64,000 nucleotides of DNA. It comes from Certhia americana. Its lineage: Eukaryota > Chordata > Aves > Passeriformes > Certhiidae. Numbering within the stretch: position 1 is the first letter of the stretch; each line of letters opens with the position of its first letter. The stretch lies in assembly GCA_018697195.1 (NCBI GenBank), contig CM031879.1, positions 37,497,408-37,561,407 on the forward strand, in the 5' to 3' direction. Positions 53,176-64,000 of this stretch are shown piece after piece. The notes under the pieces are model-generated. The model was given only the letters and a program-made list of their open reading frames with translations, did no database searches and was not told the origin of the DNA. The position numbers and the translations under genes were made by a program.

Positions 53176-54324
53176 TGTAGAAGCCTAGAAGATAAGGGAG
53201 GTTATGTGTATGTCTCAAACACCCATAGCCAGATAGCTGTGGTACCATCCAAGGATTGTTGGTAATAATAACACTGAGAGAGAACAGGCTGTGGCTGGAG
53301 AAGGGGGCCATACAGGGCAGCACATTTCTGGGATAAGTGTCCGTATTCTAGCTCCTGGAGATAAGCACAACACAGTGATGCTTAAAGAGGCTATCTAGAA
53401 CAGAGGCCTGACAGTGTTCAAGGAATAAAGTGTGTATTTATTGAAAGGCCTTTACAGGATACACCTTGAGCAGTACAGGTGCCCAGCTGTGGCTCCACCC
53501 AAGATGGACTCTGAGTCATGAGTTTTCACACTTTTTAAAGTTTTGGTCCATTTACATATTGGAGTTAATTGTCCAATTACAGCTTCAGGTTATGAAGTCC
53601 CATCCTCACAGATTGCTCTCCTCACTGTTGTTTATACCTTATGGGCCCAAAGCTGTAACAGTGTCTTTGGTTTTCAGGCTGGAAAAGGGTTTTTTGTCTA
53701 ACTACCCTGTGAAGACAACTTGCTACTATTTTATATGAAGTTCAGAGTTATATAGCAATGAAGTACAGAATCTGGAAAGTATAAAACCTAAAACTTAAGG
53801 TATCAACAGTACAGGGCAGGAAAAAGGTTGAGAAGTGGGCATGGACTGTAGGGGTATCAGGACCACCAAAGACTGCTCAAGCCCTCTGACCCATTTTCAG
53901 AAACGTGTAGAAGAATAGATCGGGCATGATAACTAACTTGCATAGAAAGTAAGAAACTTACCTATAGAATGGTACCTCCACAAGGCTCAGGTGCCTCACG
54001 TCTCTGGACAGCCCATCAGCTGGATCAACACTGGAGCCAGGACTGGTGATCTCTTTTTCTGTCTATCTTGTTTTATTTCTCTCTCCTCCTCTTTATTTCA
54101 TCTCTTTCTTTTACCTTACACCATACCTTTATCCAAAACCCACTGCCATGTGCTTATACTAGGGTATCAGGGACTAACTTATGCAGATTTCTGTACAAAG
54201 TGTGTGGAATTTACTAATAAAACTAAGTAAGTTTTCACACACCCACTGTCTTTTGTCATTCTTTTTGACCATGATCATTTATCAATCTTTGGTTCTGCCT
54301 TCCCCTTAAAAGTGGGTTGCCACA
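53176..54324 (+). mobile_element. LTR with 5-bp TSD (ERVL-like), itself interrupted
   Basis: Starts TGTAGAAGCC and ends GTTGCCACA, with GACCT directly repeated at 53171-53175 and 54325-54329. That is a canonical TG...CA element with a 5-bp target-site duplication, as is typical of class III/ERVL elements. An AATAAA signal at 54216-54221 near the 3' end gives the plus orientation. After removing the 434-bp nested insertion it is about 715 bp. No internal retroviral region is present. Class is inferred from TSD length only. Confidence 0.85.
53376..53805 (-). mobile_element. Solo LTR, ERV class I-like (copy B), nested
   Basis: Starts TGATGCTT and ends GGTATCA on the plus strand, with ACAG repeated at 53372-53375 and 53806-53809 (4-bp TSD). 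It aligns end to end, in opposite orientation, with the LTR at 11757-12202. On its sense (minus) strand the TATA box is degraded (tttaaaaa in place of ttataaaa), while the polyadenylation signal aataaa is retained. It is inserted inside the 5-bp-TSD LTR. The 90-codon plus-strand frame inside is antisense to the LTR. Confidence 0.88.
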
Positions 54325-55385
54325 GACCTGTCAGAGCAGGTGCCCTCCAGAGGTCCTTTCCAACCTCAAGCCAGTCTGATTCTGTGGCATTATACAAACA
54401 TGCAAGTCTGAAGACTCAACATCAGGCTGTAATTGTTTTTATGCCAGATATTTGTTGTTCTGTGGATAAAAAAACTTTAAGCAAGGAAAGTTTTGTATAA
54501 ACAAATGTCTTAATGTGCAACATGCAGTTTTATTTCTTAAGTTCACTTTAAATGATAACAGGCTGTATATGACAAAGTGTTGTACTTTAATGCCTCTGAA
54601 ATCCCAAATGGTTACCAGCACGCAGTGGGCTCAGAAGGGTGACAGATGGGCAATCTCTTTGAATATAAGAGAGAGCAAACATAGAGAGGGTCCTTCAGAG
54701 GACAGGCTGAAGAGAAAACAGACAATGGAACTCAGCTGAGAAAAAAGCCAGGCTTCCAAGCAAAAGCATAACTTGCTGGCTTAACAGGGTAAAGATGGAG
54801 TTCTGGGTCAGAGGTTTACCTTGGAAGCTGTTTATGGGAACCTGAAAAATAGTATTAAGAAGTTCATGTATGTGCTTCTTGAGTCAGAATTTGTTTCCTC
54901 TTTTGGAGATGGAAATACCAGGCTTTTTCTCTATATCTTTGGTTTTGGTTGCAAAACCTTGAGACTTACAGAAACAGATGCGTTTCATTTATTTTCCAGT
55001 GTAATCTACTTAAGTGAAGAAGCTGAAGGAGGCTGTTATTGTATTTGAAATGTAGGCATAAGGCAATTCTTCCTCTCTAAATACTGTAAGAGCGTGAAAG
55101 AAACTTGAAACATGCCCTGGTATGTTTTCTTCACTCTGTGCCATGGGAAATACCAGTATTATGTCAGTGGAATGCAAAATGATTTCCAGAAAATAAGTGA
55201 TCCATGTCATCATTACCTGACTTGCAGTAATCCCAGGTACTGTTCTAAACTGCATCAGTGGCTGATACAGCACACATCTGGTTTTGCTTTCGTGAAAAAT
55301 AGTAAGAGCTACGAAGCATGGGTGCTCAAGAAAAGGATGAAAGAATTGAAATTGTTTGATGTAAAAGCCAAAATGGAGACCTAGG

Positions 55386-55747
55386 TGTTGTAATGCATCT
55401 GGTTAGAACAGTGTGCCCCAGCCAAATTACCTCTAGCTGTGTTTATCAGAGTCTCTGGAATTTGTCAAGGCTGCTGAAACAAAAATCATGCTAAATTGGG
55501 AAAGAAGATGCTGCGTAACAGACTACGAAGAGTACAAGAACTAGGTAAAGGAACACCTGGAATTTGACCAATCATGTTTCTTGGGACCCTCAGGGGCTAG
55601 ACAGGTGAAATAGACCAAGTAACCAACAAGGAATGTGTGAACAGTAGTCTTAGTAGTAGTCTTATGATTACGGTATAATATAAACAATAAACGACTTCTG
55701 TGGAATCATATTGGTTTGGTGTTTCAGAAAACCCTGATCTTCCCACA
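55386..55747 (+). mobile_element. Solo LTR with 6-bp TSD (ERVK-like)
   Basis: A 362-bp element starting TGTTGTAATG and ending CTTCCCACA, flanked by perfect CCTAGG direct repeats at 55380-55385 and 55748-55753. A TATA-like tataatataaac at 55674-55685 overlaps an AATAAA at 55686-55691, giving the plus orientation and a very short R region. The 6-bp TSD fits class II/ERVK. No internal sequence remains. Confidence 0.88.
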
Positions 55748-57889
55748 CCTAGGTTTTAAACCACATAGAATTTAGCAAAGAAGTTGAAGGAAAAATTTTC
55801 TTGAGTTGGCTTTGAGTAGGTCAAAACTGTCTTCAGTTGCAACATGGGAAACAATCTTTAGATGTTAGAGAGAAAAATCTGTTAAATGCTGAAGTGAAAC
55901 ACTTGAACAGATTATTTTGGAATCTTGTGGAATGCCAGTTAAGAAGGTTAAATCAAGTATTTATTTAGGAATGTGGAAACAGTTTTTTCTAACATGTGCA
56001 GGCAGAGAGCAATTTTGCAACATACGTTTTTCCTCTGATGCTGACATAAGTGCAATATCCCTTTTGAATTTTGGAAGCGTTGCCTAGATTGCTATTCAAA
56101 TGTTGCTTGCACTTCTAAAACTGTAACAGGGTCAATTTATATAATAATATCTTAAGTTATCTAATATTGCCTAACATTTTTTTCAGCTTCTACTCTCATT
56201 TCATGTAAAAAAAGTGCGTCTCTGCTTTTCTCATCCTATCAGAACCTTTTCCTTCTCAATGGGGTAACAAAGCGCTCATCACACCTTCCAGATAGTCTTA
56301 GTTTTTGATTAAACCTACAGTTGCATCTCTTTCACACACTTGTTTGTAAGTGCTAAAAATTCGTGTTGATGTTGCCATGTACTGGAATCTTGTGGAATGC
56401 CAGGTACTTCTTTAGAAGTACCAAAGCTCTTGTGCCTGCTCATGTTTTGACCATTTTTCAGTGAACATGCATATCCCAGGTACTGCGTTCCCTTGTTAAT
56501 ATAATCCTGCAGTGATTGATATAAAAATCTGAATCTTACACAACTTTTATGACAGTAATACAGAGTTTCTCTGTATTATGTGAAACAATTCCAGATCCTC
56601 TATTGTTCATATAGTTTTCCTTTTAGGGGAAGGGTTTTGTAGACTTTTGTACAGAATGGTTTGTGACTTTCACGGTCCCCCACTTTCTCCTTATTAATTG
56701 CATTGTAAAGGAGTTGCAGTAAGATAACTACATCGTAAACATCCTAACTGGTTTTAATTTAATAATTGCCGTTTTTGGACAATAAAGACTATCCCATAGC
56801 ATCTGTGTGTATAGATATGAGAGTAATATATCAAATATCCTGATTTAGAGCAGTCCTTTACTAAACAGGTAAAGTGAAGAAGGATTTTTCTTTTTTTTTT
56901 TTTAACTAGTAGTGGGTTACTTTAGGCCATCTGTTATTTCTTGTTGCATTAATAATATATCACCACTGTACATTTGTCCCAATAGAACCTTTTGGAAACT
57001 CTCAACAGTGTACTTTTCATATATTGCTATTTTTGCTGCACAGAGATACATGCAGATAGAAAAGCAAACAAAAAAAGGGCATTGTTTAGTGTGAACTTTA
57101 ACTTTTAGGCACTGTGTCATCTTCCAATAAATAGAATTGTCTTTGTATCTGGTATCTTCTGTATTTTTGTAATTTGAGGATTATGCTGCACTTGAATTTT
57201 CTTCTTCTGTGTAAAATGACTATAAAAGTGAAACCTAAATTTGTGAAATATTTTTCTTTAATTGGAAGATAGGAATTTTCTGTAAATGTCTAGCTGTTGA
57301 GGAGGCTATGACTCATTTCACTTTACAGAAAATTTTGAGTCACTGATACAAAACAGTGTTGTCAAATGCATTATAATCATATGATATTGTAACTTGGGAT
57401 CTTTTTCATTTAGCTACAGATACTTGTATGTTTAACTGTTATTGCCAAGATATAAATAAGACTATTTTGAGTCCTGAATCTGTTCTTCTTGAAAAGGGTA
57501 TGTGTGTGCCAGTACAAAGTAGGATAATAGCATGTTTTCATAATGTCAAATTATTTTATGTGAATTTATGCTCTTTCTGTGATACCATACATATAAAATC
57601 AGAGTGATTAATGCAAAGTAAGTTAAGCCAAGACCAAGTTTAGCAGATTCTTAGTTAAGTTAGTTAAGATACAGTACTTTAACTTCTCTATTTTCACTAA
57701 TAGTCATATTTAGGTTGTTGAGTCAATCATAAGGTTACAGAATAAAAAAGAACTTCCTGAAGTGAGTATAATGTTTTGAGAGCTGTGTTTTAATTGAATG
57801 CTCTCATTCCTTGAAAGAAAAACAAAAAAGGAAAAAAAATGTATTAATTTGGAAAGCTAGCTGTGACATACTTCAAACTTCTTTTTTAG

Positions 57890-58034
57890 GTTTGTAGGTG
57901 GAGAGCTGAATATCTGTTACAATGCTGTAGATCGTCACGTTGAGAATGGACGAGAAGATCAAATTGCCATTATTTATGACAGTCCTGTAACAAATACCAA
58001 AGAGAAAATAACATATAAGGAACTTTTGGAACAG
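57890..58034 (+). CDS. ACSS3: ACSS3 coding exon 2
   Basis: A 145-bp exon between a strong acceptor (cttcttttttag ending at 57889) and a GTATGT donor at 58035. It completes Trp102 and codes for residues to Gln150: FVGGELNICYNAVDRHVENG, followed by acidic/basic residues, then IAIIYDSPVTNT and YKELLEQ. The LN-CYN-DRH motif is the classic N-terminal signature of acetyl/propionyl-CoA synthetases and is close to human ACSS3. The reading phase matches exon 1 and the exon ends on a codon boundary, so it splices cleanly to exon 3. It is too short to show as a long open frame and was found from the splice sites and motif. Confidence 0.95.
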
Positions 58035-59271
58035 GTATGTTTCAGAATAACCTTGTTAATGAGAAGGGGCAATAAATACTGCACAGTAGGTAGATACCAG
58101 AGAGGTAGAAATTATGTATCTCACTAGTTTACTTCTTTTTCTGTGCTCAATATTGTTTTATAAGCTTTACTACCTCTGCCAAATTATACTGCATCCAATA
58201 GGTTTTGAAATTCCTTCATTTCCTCTTTTTCTTCTAGTTTAAAAGTTTTGTTCCCTGGTTGGTTAAATTTTTAACTTGTCTGTATTTGTTTTCTTCATTT
58301 TTTTCTCCCCTAACAGATATTAATTAAAAGGTTAAGCATAACATTAATTAAGTCTCTTGAGAGTTGCTGTGATGAGCAAAAGTACAGTTCCATAGAAATG
58401 AAATGTGTACCTTGGCTGTTGCTGCACATAATTGAGTGTAAGCCTAAATGAAATTTAACTGGGGGAACTCCAAAGAAAGCTGTGTCACCTGCACCTGTCA
58501 TGAGAGTGCTGGTGGCCCTTCTGTCTGGAAGGTCTGTGGATTCTCAATTCCCTGTTGGCTGAGGTAGCTTACTCCTGATAAGGTTGTGAATATCCAGTTC
58601 TGCATCAGCCCATTCAGATTTACTCCGTGCCTCACCATGGGTTGTTTGCACCATGGGTGTTTGCAGCCTGCCCCACTGAAGGCTCTTGGCTCTCAGGGCT
58701 GTCTGCTGGAGATTTGCCCTCAGGCTGCTGCTGCTTTGCTGCCTTTTTGCTTCCAGTTACATGTAGCAGTTGAACTTAACACTGAGTACAAACAAATGTT
58801 GGATTTCGACTTGTATTCTTCCTTAATGTGTTTCAATGTGCAAGATGGATTACTTTGAATGCTACACACTCACTGTACTTGAGATATGTCTGGAGTAATG
58901 TGAACCTGTGGTTTAAAGTGTGAAATGAGGTTCAGAATGCAGTAATTCAGTTTGTGAGGTGTTTTTTCCTCTGTTGCAAGAAAAGAGAAGTCAGACAGCT
59001 GCAAAGAAATGATAAACCTGTTATGCATTCTACCTTCTAAGGAAAATAAAGAAAACACATGCTCCTTACCAGTTTTCAATTTATTTATCAAGTCCACAAA
59101 GCAACATGCCATACAGTATGCTGGAGCTGGAACAACTAGCTTCAGTGTTTTAAGGAGTCAGAAGACCTAGAAAGGATCCAGCTCCTTACCTAATCTTATT
59201 TATACTAATATATAATAAGTGTAATTACAGTTTTATATATTCAATTTTTGTGTCATTTTCCTTCAATGATT

Positions 59272-59332
59272 ATGATATATACACAATATATATGCAAATA
59301 TATGTGTATATATCTATATATGTTGCATATAA
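59272..59332. repeat. TA-rich simple repeat
   Basis: Alternating AT/TA/GT dinucleotides (atatatacacaatatatatg and similar) over about 60 bases. Confidence 0.8.
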
Positions 59333-60985
59333 TACTTGGTCTATTTTAATATAAATTATCTTAATTGAGCTTGATTGGTAGAAATTTCCTCTTAAAAGGA
59401 TGTGAAATGTAGCCTTTTTTCTATTTTTTAAACTTGATATTATATTAAGTCTCCTAATTTTATGTCTCTGTAAATGTATTAATTTTCTTAAGACATGACG
59501 AATTTGTGGAAAGCAGGAAAATTTTGCTAGTTGACATACACATCCTTTCATCTAAATTTCTTGTTACAGAGCATTACCAAAGCAAGTGTAAGAACTGGTT
59601 TAAGTTTTCTGGGGTATGTAGCAGTACTCACCCAGAAGTTCATTATAATCTTGCTGGAGGCTGAGTCCTATTTCTCTACAGTTTGCACTTAATCAAAAGC
59701 AAATAAATGTGAAAGCCAATATTTGATATTAATAGCTTGTCTCATAAAGCTTTCTGGTCCCCTCTTGTACAATAAGTTTAATTTAGTTTATTTGCTAGCT
59801 ACTGGACTCCTGAAAACAAAAGTAACAAAGACATCTGCTGAAAATGGGAGGGACGTAGGCTGTTGTATTTTTTTTCATGGATCTTGTAGGTCTAGGAGAG
59901 CTTAGAGTGCATTGAAGAATTCTATGCTTGTGTGTTCCAGTCACTGTTCAACCCAGGAAGGTTTGGAATTCCTCTTTTGAGTGTTTTGAATGGGATTTTT
60001 GATTTTGTATCTTTTAAGATGGATTCTTTTACCATGGACCAAAACTGCTTTTGGTAACTGCTAGGAGTTTACTTCAGAACTGAATGACTTAGAAACCTTA
60101 GCTTCTAATGCAGCTGTAGTATTTGGTCATTGAGTAAAAGTAAAACCATGCTCACTGGGTCCATGTGTTTGATAGAAGTGTAATTTATGCTCTGGTCTTC
60201 CAAGCTGAAAGCCTACTTGAATTTCTTATTAAATCACTTGGTCTCAAGTGGTTTGATTACTGAAATGTCAAATATATTAAAGTGAGTGAGCAGTCTTAAA
60301 CTTGAAGAAAAATGTAGAAATAGCATGTTAGTTTTTGAGTGAAAAAGTACACTACACTGTATTAATGTAAATCATAAATGACCGCATACTGTAATAAAGT
60401 GGAAGGTGTCATGGCTTTTAACAGTCTAATGAAATGTCAGTACTCACTTTTCTGCTCTCCCCTTTTTTTTTTGGGAAAGAGTGGTTCTTTGGATGTTTCC
60501 TACCACATCAATCTGAAGGGCAATGTAAACCTGCTTTACAATGTTCCTCTGTCTTCCAAATAGTTGCAGATAGAGACAGTGTTTATTGTACAGTCCGAAT
60601 GTTCCCTGTCTGTCAGAAGGATGAGGGAAAGGGTACAAGGAAAATCACAGATACCCATGATTTATTTTGGATTGTTGCCTTCAGTGACATTACAGTCCTT
60701 AGGATGGGGAAATTCAGTGAGACAAGCAATTACTGGGTTTGCACAGGTGACATGTAGTTCCTGTCTGCAGTATGCTGTACTCATGTTTTGCTTTAAATAA
60801 AATATAGCTGTCATAGATTTCAATAAAAATTATGTAAGTACATGCAGATCTCTTTGCTGTCTTTCTCCTACACCCAGGAGCCAGTTATATAGCTTGTTTA
60901 CAGGCACTGGGAGTCTTCTATGACAAAATTACTAATTATGATAATTAAATAATATCTTTCTCCTTTAACAGGCAAACATTTCCTT

Positions 60986-61015
60986 TTTCATAATTATTAA
61001 TAATTATTTATGAAA
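60986..61015. repeat. AT-rich near-palindrome
   Basis: Thirty bases from tttcataattatta to tatttatgaaa that are almost self-complementary, followed by AAT-type repeats to about 61041. Confidence 0.75.
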
Positions 61016-63018
61016 TAATGATAATGAATAATAATAATACTTACCCATCATCTTTATTTATTGCTGACTATCCACACTTACAGTGAATATAAAAATACTC
61101 ATTAAATGTTATTTTCATTGCCTCTTGTCTTTTTGTCAACACTGTTTGAGTCACAAGCAGGGAAGATAACAATTAGCTTTTCTGTTTCTTTGAGAGAAGG
61201 TGATGTTAGCTCTGCATTTGCAGATTTTTATGTTTTCACACTAGGAAGTATAGAAAAGAAATATACCTTTGTAAGTAGATTATCTTTATTTGCAATTACT
61301 CTCACTAATTATACCTAGAAATGACTGTAAATACTGGTAGTATGGCAATAAGTGCTGGCTTTGTACATGTCCAATCTTTGGTTTTGGTTGAGTTTTGATA
61401 GTGTGTATCAGTTTTATGTGATCTTGATATGTATTAATAAATCTAGAAGTAAAGATATTTTCTCTTGAAAATCAGTAATATTTAAGATAAGAGATCTGTT
61501 CTATGCAAATCATATAGATACCTTAGTTTGTGTGAGTTTTCAGCTTGATATGATGATGACTTTGCCTTACAAACATGTTCATTCTTGTGGATAAAAATAA
61601 CAGCACAGATTTATGCAATGCTTACAGAAAATGGAACTTACGCAGTATCTTGTGATGCAAGAGTACCTGCTTGGGGCCTTTGTGGTTCCATTTTCTTAAA
61701 TCCTTGGGGAGAATGTAGAAATGTGCTGTTTTATTGTGGATGAGCTGTGAATTTAATGCAAAGACAGAGCAGATGCTCCTGGAGCTTCTGGATGTTACTG
61801 TCTCAGGTTACTGGAAGTCTGAATGTGTATATCCACTGAAGGGAGAAACAGTGAGGTGGGAAATGGATATATAAAAGCAATATGGGAGCAGAAGTGCAGG
61901 AAATAATGTCATTAGGCAGAGAGGTAAAATAGTAGAAAAGAGCTGTTAAAACCAGTAGTGGGCCTTTGATTTGCACAGAGTGATCCATGATGCTTCTTCA
62001 CTTGGATAAGTACATCACTGCAACTGGTTTAATATTGATTATTTTTACATGTCCTTACTGCATACAAAGCAGTTGATGTCCTTTTCAATATATTTTTGAG
62101 GATTGTAGGACTGAATGTAGTTGCTCTTAAACAGAAAAAACCTCAAATTTTTGAATACTGTAAAGGAAAGCATTTCTTTCAGAAGATGCCACGTTGCCAT
62201 GCCACAGCAAGCAGGTTGGGATAGCTTCACAGTGTTTGTTACAGACTCCCATACTCGCTTTAATCCAACTTGCTGTGTGGTAAATACTAATGGAATATTC
62301 AGTACTACTTTTGTGACCGAATATTGTGTACGGTCAAAGAAATGTTTTCTCATGATGTTATAGAGGCATTGCTGCTGATCAGTCTATTGCATTTCTTGAG
62401 TTCCAGTCCTTTGCTGCTGTACATATTCTCTCTTAGGTTTCTGCATAGCAAAAATGAAAATCTGACAGTTAGGGCAAAAAATTAATTTTAAATCTAGATA
62501 TTTCTCTGAATTTGTCTTTCCCTTTGTTTCAGACTTCAAGGTCTCTTGTCTCAGATTCTGAGAAGTTTATGGCACTGAAGTAAAAAAAATACTACTACAT
62601 ATTGATTTGTTGATTTGTTTCAAAGTTAGCTAGTTAGGACAGAAATTATGAAATGGCCTGTTTGCATTCATCCTTAAGAGCTAATATTGAGAAATATAAA
62701 CTGTTATTTGAATAAAAGAATGACTGTCATTTAAGAATTTGCTAGACATTGCTATTGCCTTTTTTTTTATTTTGGCTATACTGACTACAATAATTAGTCT
62801 CCTTTCATTTTTATTCTACAAAAGAAAAATATATTAGATATTTTGCAAAAGGGAAATTTTCTTAAATTTATTGAACCAGGATTATATTACATCAACTTTC
62901 TCTGTCATACTCCTTCCCTCTTTGATGTCGTGCATCTGTTGACTGTATGAAAGTTGTTTTTTTATGGGGCAACAGCAGATCTGGAGAAACTTTATATATG
63001 AATGTTTTGTCAGTACAG

Positions 63019-63207
63019 GTCTCCAAGTTAGCTGATGTCATGGTCAAACATGGTGTGAAGAAAGGAGATCGTGTGGTCATCTACATGCCCATGATTCCAC
63101 AGACAGTGTACTGTATGCTGGCTTGTGCGAGAATAGGAGCCATCCATAGCCTGATTTTTGGTGGATTTGCATCTAAAGAGCTTTCGGTTCGCATTGATCA
63201 TGCAAAG
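63019..63207 (+). CDS. ACSS3: ACSS3 coding exon 3 (start of AMP-binding domain)
   Basis: A 189-bp, 63-codon exon in phase 0 on both sides. It runs from an acceptor CAG ending at 63018 to a GTAATA donor at 63208. It codes for residues 151-213: VSKLADVMVKHGVKKGD, VVIYMPMIPQ, MLACARIGAIHSLIFGGFA and SKELSVRIDHAK. These are strongly conserved in the start of the AMP-binding domain of ACSS enzymes and nearly identical to human ACSS3. The ATP-binding P-loop-like TSGTTG motif and the catalytic lysine region come later and lie outside the window. The acceptor has a poor polypyrimidine tract (atgttttgtcagtacag). Open-frame sequence before 63019 is intronic read-through. Confidence 0.95.
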
Positions 63208-63720
63208 GTAATAATCTGTTTGGAGCAACAAACACCATTGCATTAGTTACTCCTATCAGTCAATGTCAAAAACCTGTTGTTTGGATTTTTTCCCAGACAG
63301 GATAACATTTCTCTTTGTGAGGCAGACAATCTCAGTTTGTTTATAATACCTACTGTTGCAATATGAACAAAGTACTATGTCTGTGCTGAAGTTGATACTT
63401 GTATAGCAGACACCAAGTATCTCACCCCTTCTACAGTTTTTACCACTTCTATAAGAGCAGGAGTTTAACACACTGCTGTCTGTATAGAGTGTACTTTCTT
63501 CTCATGTTTATCAGTCTTTTTCTACAAAGCATCTCCTTAAGATTGGCTTTTGAGTCAGCATTTTCATCAAGTGTATGAGGAAAATTCTGCCAACTCTTAA
63601 GTGATTTCATTGTCTTATCTGATGTTTAGACATATTAAGTAGTACATTTTTTTCAGCTATGTTGTGATTTAGTAATGGTATTCCCCAATTTATTGTTCTC
63701 ATTGAAAAACTCCTAACCTT
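63208..63720 (+). other. ACSS3: ACSS3 intron 3 (start)
   Basis: Intronic sequence after the GTAATA donor, with no gene-like frame or named repeat before the LTR. Confidence 0.85.
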
Positions 63721-64000
63721 ATGTTGCTTGCTCACTCCCCACCCCCCTCCTCACTGTGGTGGGATGGAGAGGAGAATTGGAGACCTAAAAGGTAAATATC
63801 AGGTTAAAGGTAAGAACAATGTGCTGGAAACAGCAATGAAATAAATGAACAGTAACAGTAACAATATTTATAGCAGAGAGGTGAATGGTTCACACCATGC
63901 AGAACCTGCACTACCCTACCACACCCATCCCCCTTCCCACCCTGTGCATGGCTTGAGGTGGTACAGAATGACCTCTGGGTCTTGGCCATGCTCCTCCTGG
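63721..64000 (-). mobile_element. Avian ERV LTR, cut by the window edge
   Basis: The sequence from the ttgctcactccccacccccc region, through ggagaggagaattggag, gtaagaacaatgtgctgg and the aataaatgaacagtaacagt stretch, to gacctctgggtcttggcc resembles a widespread songbird LTR in minus orientation. That element is known for a gaggagaat block, then a taagaacagtttaataa-like block and repeated taata/acaat words. Only part is visible, so no TSD can be checked and the left boundary is approximate. Confidence 0.6.

Larger units (their letters stand above)
52930..54390 (+). mobile_element. CR1 LINE 3' end split by an LTR insertion
   Basis: The CR1 3' segment begins near 52930 (gtacagaagacagagccaga, then caggaaacactctttaaatg, then ccacccttggagatattgaa) and breaks off after gactccaggctgacct at 53175. 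It resumes at 54325-54330 with gtcagagcaggtgccctcca and ends with caacctcaagccagtctgat near 54385. Joining the two parts gives a continuous CR1 3' UTR comparable to the copy at 24690-25182. The intervening 53176-54324 is the inserted LTR. This copy is therefore older than the LTR. Confidence 0.88.
50930..57889 (+). other. ACSS3: ACSS3 intron 1
   Basis: A 7.0-kb intron with GTGAGT...TTTTAG ends. It carries the tail of the CpG island, a 46-bp tandem duplication at 51974-52064, two CR1 copies, a nested LTR-in-LTR structure and a solo LTR. From about 55760 to the acceptor it is AT-rich and shows no repeat that I can name. Confidence 0.9.
58035..63018 (+). other. ACSS3: ACSS3 intron 2
   Basis: A 5.0-kb intron with GTATGT...TACAG ends. 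It is mostly AT-rich unique sequence. It contains a TA-rich simple repeat at 59272-59332 and an AT palindrome at 60986-61015 followed by an (AAT)n-like stretch to about 61041. A GC-richer patch around 58490-58760 was not classified. Confidence 0.88.

Overview
The window is avian nuclear DNA, most likely from a songbird. It is AT-rich and gene-poor, has two sharp CpG islands, carries several CR1 LINE 3' ends, and contains LTRs of the kinds common in passerine genomes. The species assignment is inference. The vertebrate and bird assignments rest on recognisable exons and repeats.

Only two protein-coding genes can be supported, and both are partial. LIN7A (minus strand) contributes its first coding exon at 8208-8250, inside a 1.3 kb CpG island; everything to the left is intron 1. 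ACSS3 (plus strand) contributes its first three coding exons at 50625-50929, 57890-58034 and 63019-63207. These join in frame and encode 213 residues of a mitochondrial short-chain acyl-CoA synthetase. The two genes are divergently transcribed, which matches their order in human 12q21. About 42 kb of repeat-laced sequence with no recognisable gene lies between the two start codons.

Layout: 1-8207 LIN7A intron 1; 7560-8860 CpG island and LIN7A promoter; 8861-50270 intergenic, with CR1 fragments near 11.0, 12.4, 14.7, 15.6, 18.9, 25.0 and 41 kb, LTRs at 11.8-12.2 and 26.1-26.8 kb, microsatellites, and a perfect 26-bp-arm palindrome at 42.6 kb; 50275-51060 CpG island and ACSS3 promoter/exon 1; 50930-57889 intron 1, carrying two CR1 copies, a nested LTR-in-LTR-in-CR1 structure and a separate solo LTR; 58035-63018 intron 2; 63208-64000 start of intron 3, running into another LTR.

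The clearest non-genic result is the set of mobile elements whose boundaries can be read to the base. A 5-bp-TSD LTR interrupts a CR1 copy and is itself interrupted by a 4-bp-TSD LTR. A relative of the inner LTR lies about 41 kb away in opposite orientation. A 6-bp-TSD solo LTR sits 1.4 kb beyond the nest. I did not find a new gene system; the remaining open frames look like chance or repeat-derived ORFs.
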